Below are positions 58,135-60,103 of a DNA stretch of 60,103 nt, piece after piece (the stretch's first letter is position 1; every line of letters starts with the position of its first letter). Origin of the DNA: Carnobacterium_A sp049673005 (lineage in GTDB: Bacteria > Bacillota > Bacilli > Lactobacillales > Carnobacteriaceae); NCBI RefSeq assembly GCF_049673005.1, contig NZ_JBATXB010000109.1, positions 1 to 60,103 of the forward strand. The letters run 5' to 3'. A model generated the notes under the pieces. It did no database searches. It was given only the letters and a program-made list of their open reading frames with translations, and had not been told where the DNA came from. The translations under genes were made by a program, and so were the position numbers.

Positions 58135-59526
58135 TTAAATATCCGATTTGATGATAGCTTCATCATCATTAAAAACAGACTCATCAAAGCGTTTCACGCG
58201 TTTTGACGAAATAATCCCCGCTAAAATACTGTCGTTAACATTTAATAATGTCCGAGCCATATCAATAACAGGTTCAACAGAGATAACTAGCCCAACGATA
58301 GCCACTGGTAAATCTAATGATCCTAAGACGATTAACGCTGCAAAAGTTGCCCCGCCACCAACACCAGCAACACCAAATGAACTAATCGTTACGACCGCAA
58401 CAATGGTTAGGATGTAGGCTGGACTAAAAATATCAATCCCTACTGATGGTGCTACTATTGCTGCTAGCATAGCCGGATAAACACCCGCACAGCCATTTTG
58501 TCCAATAGATATACCAAATGTACCTGCAAAGTTTGCTGACGCTTCATCTACCCCTAATGCCTTAGTTTGGGTTTCAATATTTAAAGGTAGTGTTCCAGCA
58601 CTTGAACGTGATGTGAAAGCAAAGCTTAAAACGGTCCAGGTCTTTTTCAAATATTGAAGAGGGTTAACTTTATACCCTAATAGAATAAGCATGTGGATTA
58701 AGAACATTGTAATGATAGCCGTATAAGAAGCTAATACAAATTTACCTAAGTTGACTAAAGCATTAAAATCGCTTGTTGCTAATGCTTTTGTCATTAAAGC
58801 AAAGACTCCGTATGGAGTTAATCTTAAGACAAGTGTAACAATGCGCATTACGATTGCATATAAACTTTTAATTATTTTTTCAAAGAAAGCTGCTTCTTCC
58901 GGACTCTTTCGACTTACTCCAAGGTAAGCGACGCCTACAAAAGCCGAAAAAATAACAACAGCAATTGTACTCGTTGAGCGACTATTGGATAAATCTTCAA
59001 AGACATTTGATGGAATAAAATTCACTATTTGCGCTGGTAATGATAAATCAGCAACGACTTCTTTCCGTTCATCAAGTGCTGCTATTTGAGTTGTTTCAGC
59101 AGCTCCTTGAACAAATTCAGCTCCATCCAGATTGAAAAGCATAACACTTCCAATTCCAACTAAAGCAGCAATAGCTGTTGTTGCTAATAACGTTGTTAAA
59201 ACCGTTACACTTATTTTCCCTAAATCTTTGGTACCTTCTATTTTTGTGAACGCTCCAACAATTGAGACAAAGATTAACGGCATAATTAGCATTTGCAATA
59301 AACGCACATAGCCTGTCCCAACAATGTTTATCCATTCCATGGCTCCAGTTGTTACCTCACCTGTCGCCCCGAAAAGTACTTGTAAAATTGCTCCAAAAAC
59401 AATCCCTGATCCTAACGCTATAAAAACGCGTGTTGAAAACTTAACGTGTTTCTTCTGTAGACGCCAGAAACTATAAATGACTGCTACAAATAAAAGTAGT
59501 GCAATAAAAATATAAAGATTTGTCAT
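58135..59526 (-). CDS. tcyP: L-cystine symporter, TcyP/YdjN type (DAACS family)
   Basis: A 463-residue sodium/dicarboxylate symporter-family protein, most like B. subtilis TcyP. Membrane segments span the length. Visible family motifs include LLQMLIMPLIFVSIVGAFTKI, the serine-rich re-entrant loop FAFTSRSSAGTLPLNI (HP1), GTFGISIGQNGCAGVYPAML and FGVAGVGGGATFAALIVL (HP2). It imports cystine with H+ or Na+. GGAGG lies 5 bases before the ATG. A leader of about 130 bases follows its promoter; no S-box or T-box was recognised in it. Confidence 0.9.
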   Translation of the reverse strand: MTNLYIFIALLLFVAVIYSFWRLQKKHVKFSTRVFIALGSGIVFGAILQVLFGATGEVTTGAMEWINIVGTGYVRLLQMLIMPLIFVSIVGAFTKIEGTKDLGKISVTVLTTLLATTAIAALVGIGSVMLFNLDGAEFVQGAAETTQIAALDERKEVVADLSLPAQIVNFIPSNVFEDLSNSRSTSTIAVVIFSAFVGVAYLGVSRKSPEEAAFFEKIIKSLYAIVMRIVTLVLRLTPYGVFALMTKALATSDFNALVNLGKFVLASYTAIITMFLIHMLILLGYKVNPLQYLKKTWTVLSFAFTSRSSAGTLPLNIETQTKALGVDEASANFAGTFGISIGQNGCAGVYPAMLAAIVAPSVGIDIFSPAYILTIVAVVTISSFGVAGVGGGATFAALIVLGSLDLPVAIVGLVISVEPVIDMARTLLNVNDSILAGIISSKRVKRFDESVFNDDEAIIKSDI

Positions 59527-59660
59527 GATAATCCTCCCTTTGTTTTGCTTTCCATGACTAGAAAAGCTGGTATATCATAAGATTAAAGGTCCCTGACGAA
59601 CATTTTTACCGAATGAACGTCCTAAATATGAGGATACTGATCCAAATTTAGTGATTCCTT

Positions 59661-59689
59661 ATTCTACTTTATTTTAGTAAGAAGCACAA
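59661..59689 (-). promoter_or_regulatory. Promoter of the cystine symporter gene
   Basis: -35 TTGTGC (59684-59689) and -10 TAGAAT (59661-59666), spacer 17, minus strand. Confidence 0.6.
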
Positions 59690-59718
59690 GATAAATGCTT
59701 GGTTTTTGTAAGCAAAAT

Positions 59719-59764
59719 AGAAGAAGTCTTATTGAGTCTTTACAAACCCAATCGGACTTCTTCT
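59719..59764 (-). terminator. Terminator of the P-type ATPase gene
   Basis: Minus-strand stem AGAAGAAGTC / GACTTCTTCT (59755-59764 with 59719-59728) with an inner imperfect ATTGGGT stem, followed by a short TATTTT. Confidence 0.65.
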
Positions 59765-59782
59765 ATTAGTTAATTACATATA

Positions 59783-60103
59783 CTATTTTTTATTTTTTTT
59801 AAACGTACGAATTCCAAATTTCACAATCTCTACCATCGGAATAATAGAGAATGCTGCTCCTACCGTTAGCATCCATTGTTGTGGATCTAAATGACTAACC
59901 CTAAACGCATCATTCAATCCAGGGACTAGAACAACAATCGCTAATAATGAACCAGAAACTAGTATGGATAAATTAAACAGTTTATTTTTAAAGAATCCTA
60001 CTGTAAAGAGTGACTTATCAACAGATTTCACATTAAACGCATGGAACAACTGCAACATACCTAACGTTACAAAAGCCATCGTTAAAGCATCACTATGAAT
60101 TAA
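59783..60103 (-). CDS. C-terminal part of a P-type Ca2+ ATPase (cut by window edge)
   Basis: The frame stays open to the last base of the window, so only the last 106 residues are seen; an internal ATG at 60079 is not the start. The sequence ALTMAFVTLGMLQLFHAFNVKS and VVLVPGLNDAFRVSHL match the C-terminal transmembrane domain (M7-M10) of PMR1/SERCA-type calcium pumps. The C-terminus is basic (FGIRTFKKNKK). The catalytic DKTGT part lies outside the window. Confidence 0.85.
   Translation of the reverse strand, partial: LIHSDALTMAFVTLGMLQLFHAFNVKSVDKSLFTVGFFKNKLFNLSILVSGSLLAIVVLVPGLNDAFRVSHLDPQQWMLTVGAAFSIIPMVEIVKFGIRTFKKNKK

Noticed and set aside
59527..59660. S-box or T-box leader of the cystine symporter
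   Set aside because: The roughly 130-base leader has small weak hairpins but no S-box core or T-box sequence and no terminator before the gene.
1..60103. CRISPR array or insertion sequence
   Set aside because: No regularly spaced repeats, cas-like genes or transposase-like protein were seen on either strand.

Overview
Organism and base use. The window is AT-rich (roughly one third G+C by eye) and densely coded, with consensus AGGAGG-type ribosome sites, many TTG/GTG starts, strong T-run terminators and CcpA-type cre boxes. This points to a low-GC Firmicute of the Lactobacillales. A four-gene glycine cleavage system together with LAB-type genes (Rrf2-YhgE/Pip pair, spx paralogue, class II HMG-CoA reductase) fits Carnobacterium or a close relative. 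That genus call is inference, not a database match. No insertion sequence, prophage module, CRISPR array or rRNA operon was seen.

Layout. 1-9.8 kb: the 3' end of an unknown gene, a MATE efflux pump behind an attenuator-like leader, an FNR-type regulator with four candidate Fe-S cysteines, mvaA, a DedA protein, an EamA transporter, and an Rrf2-YhgE/Pip pair. 9.9-16.5 kb: glycine cleavage operon gcvT-gcvH-gcvPA-gcvPB with a guanylate-kinase-like gene at its end, a second EamA transporter and small membrane proteins. 16.6-24.9 kb: an eight-gene sialic-acid operon (nanA, nanE, two ABC permeases, binding lipoprotein, YhcH/NanQ, ROK kinase, RpiR regulator) with a divergent second RpiR gene. It has no ABC ATPase. 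24.9-33.7 kb: TrkH/TrkA potassium uptake, a second nanE next to a PTS EIICB, hemolysin III, spx, DUF454 and an M19 dipeptidase. 33.8-34.1 kb: a promoter-to-terminator structured RNA of about 200 nt that I cannot assign to a class.

34.1-38.2 kb: ROK kinase plus SGNH hydrolase, an unknown cytosolic protein, then a likely methylglyoxal-defence set (YghZ-type aldo-keto reductase and two glyoxalase-fold proteins). 38.3-48.1 kb: galactose-type ABC importer mglBAC with a tiny membrane protein at its end, DUF368 (PopT-type) transporter, and a YesMN-like two-component system with its own sugar-binding lipoprotein. 48.2-60.1 kb: tRNA-Leu(GAG), a beta-helix protein, sprT, an AlkD-like protein, tex, two phosphoesterases, a fused permease/binding protein with its ATPase (EgtUV-like), a cystine symporter (TcyP type) and the C-terminus of a P-type Ca2+ ATPase cut by the window edge.

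How the genes work together. The theme is host-derived or amino-sugar carbon: sialic acid is cleaved to ManNAc, phosphorylated and epimerised to GlcNAc-6-P. A second epimerase-PTS pair could feed ManNAc-6-P into the same step. Galactose/glucose import sits beside a candidate extracellular sugar sensor. Consensus cre boxes lie at the nan, mgl and two-component promoters, so all three look CcpA-controlled.
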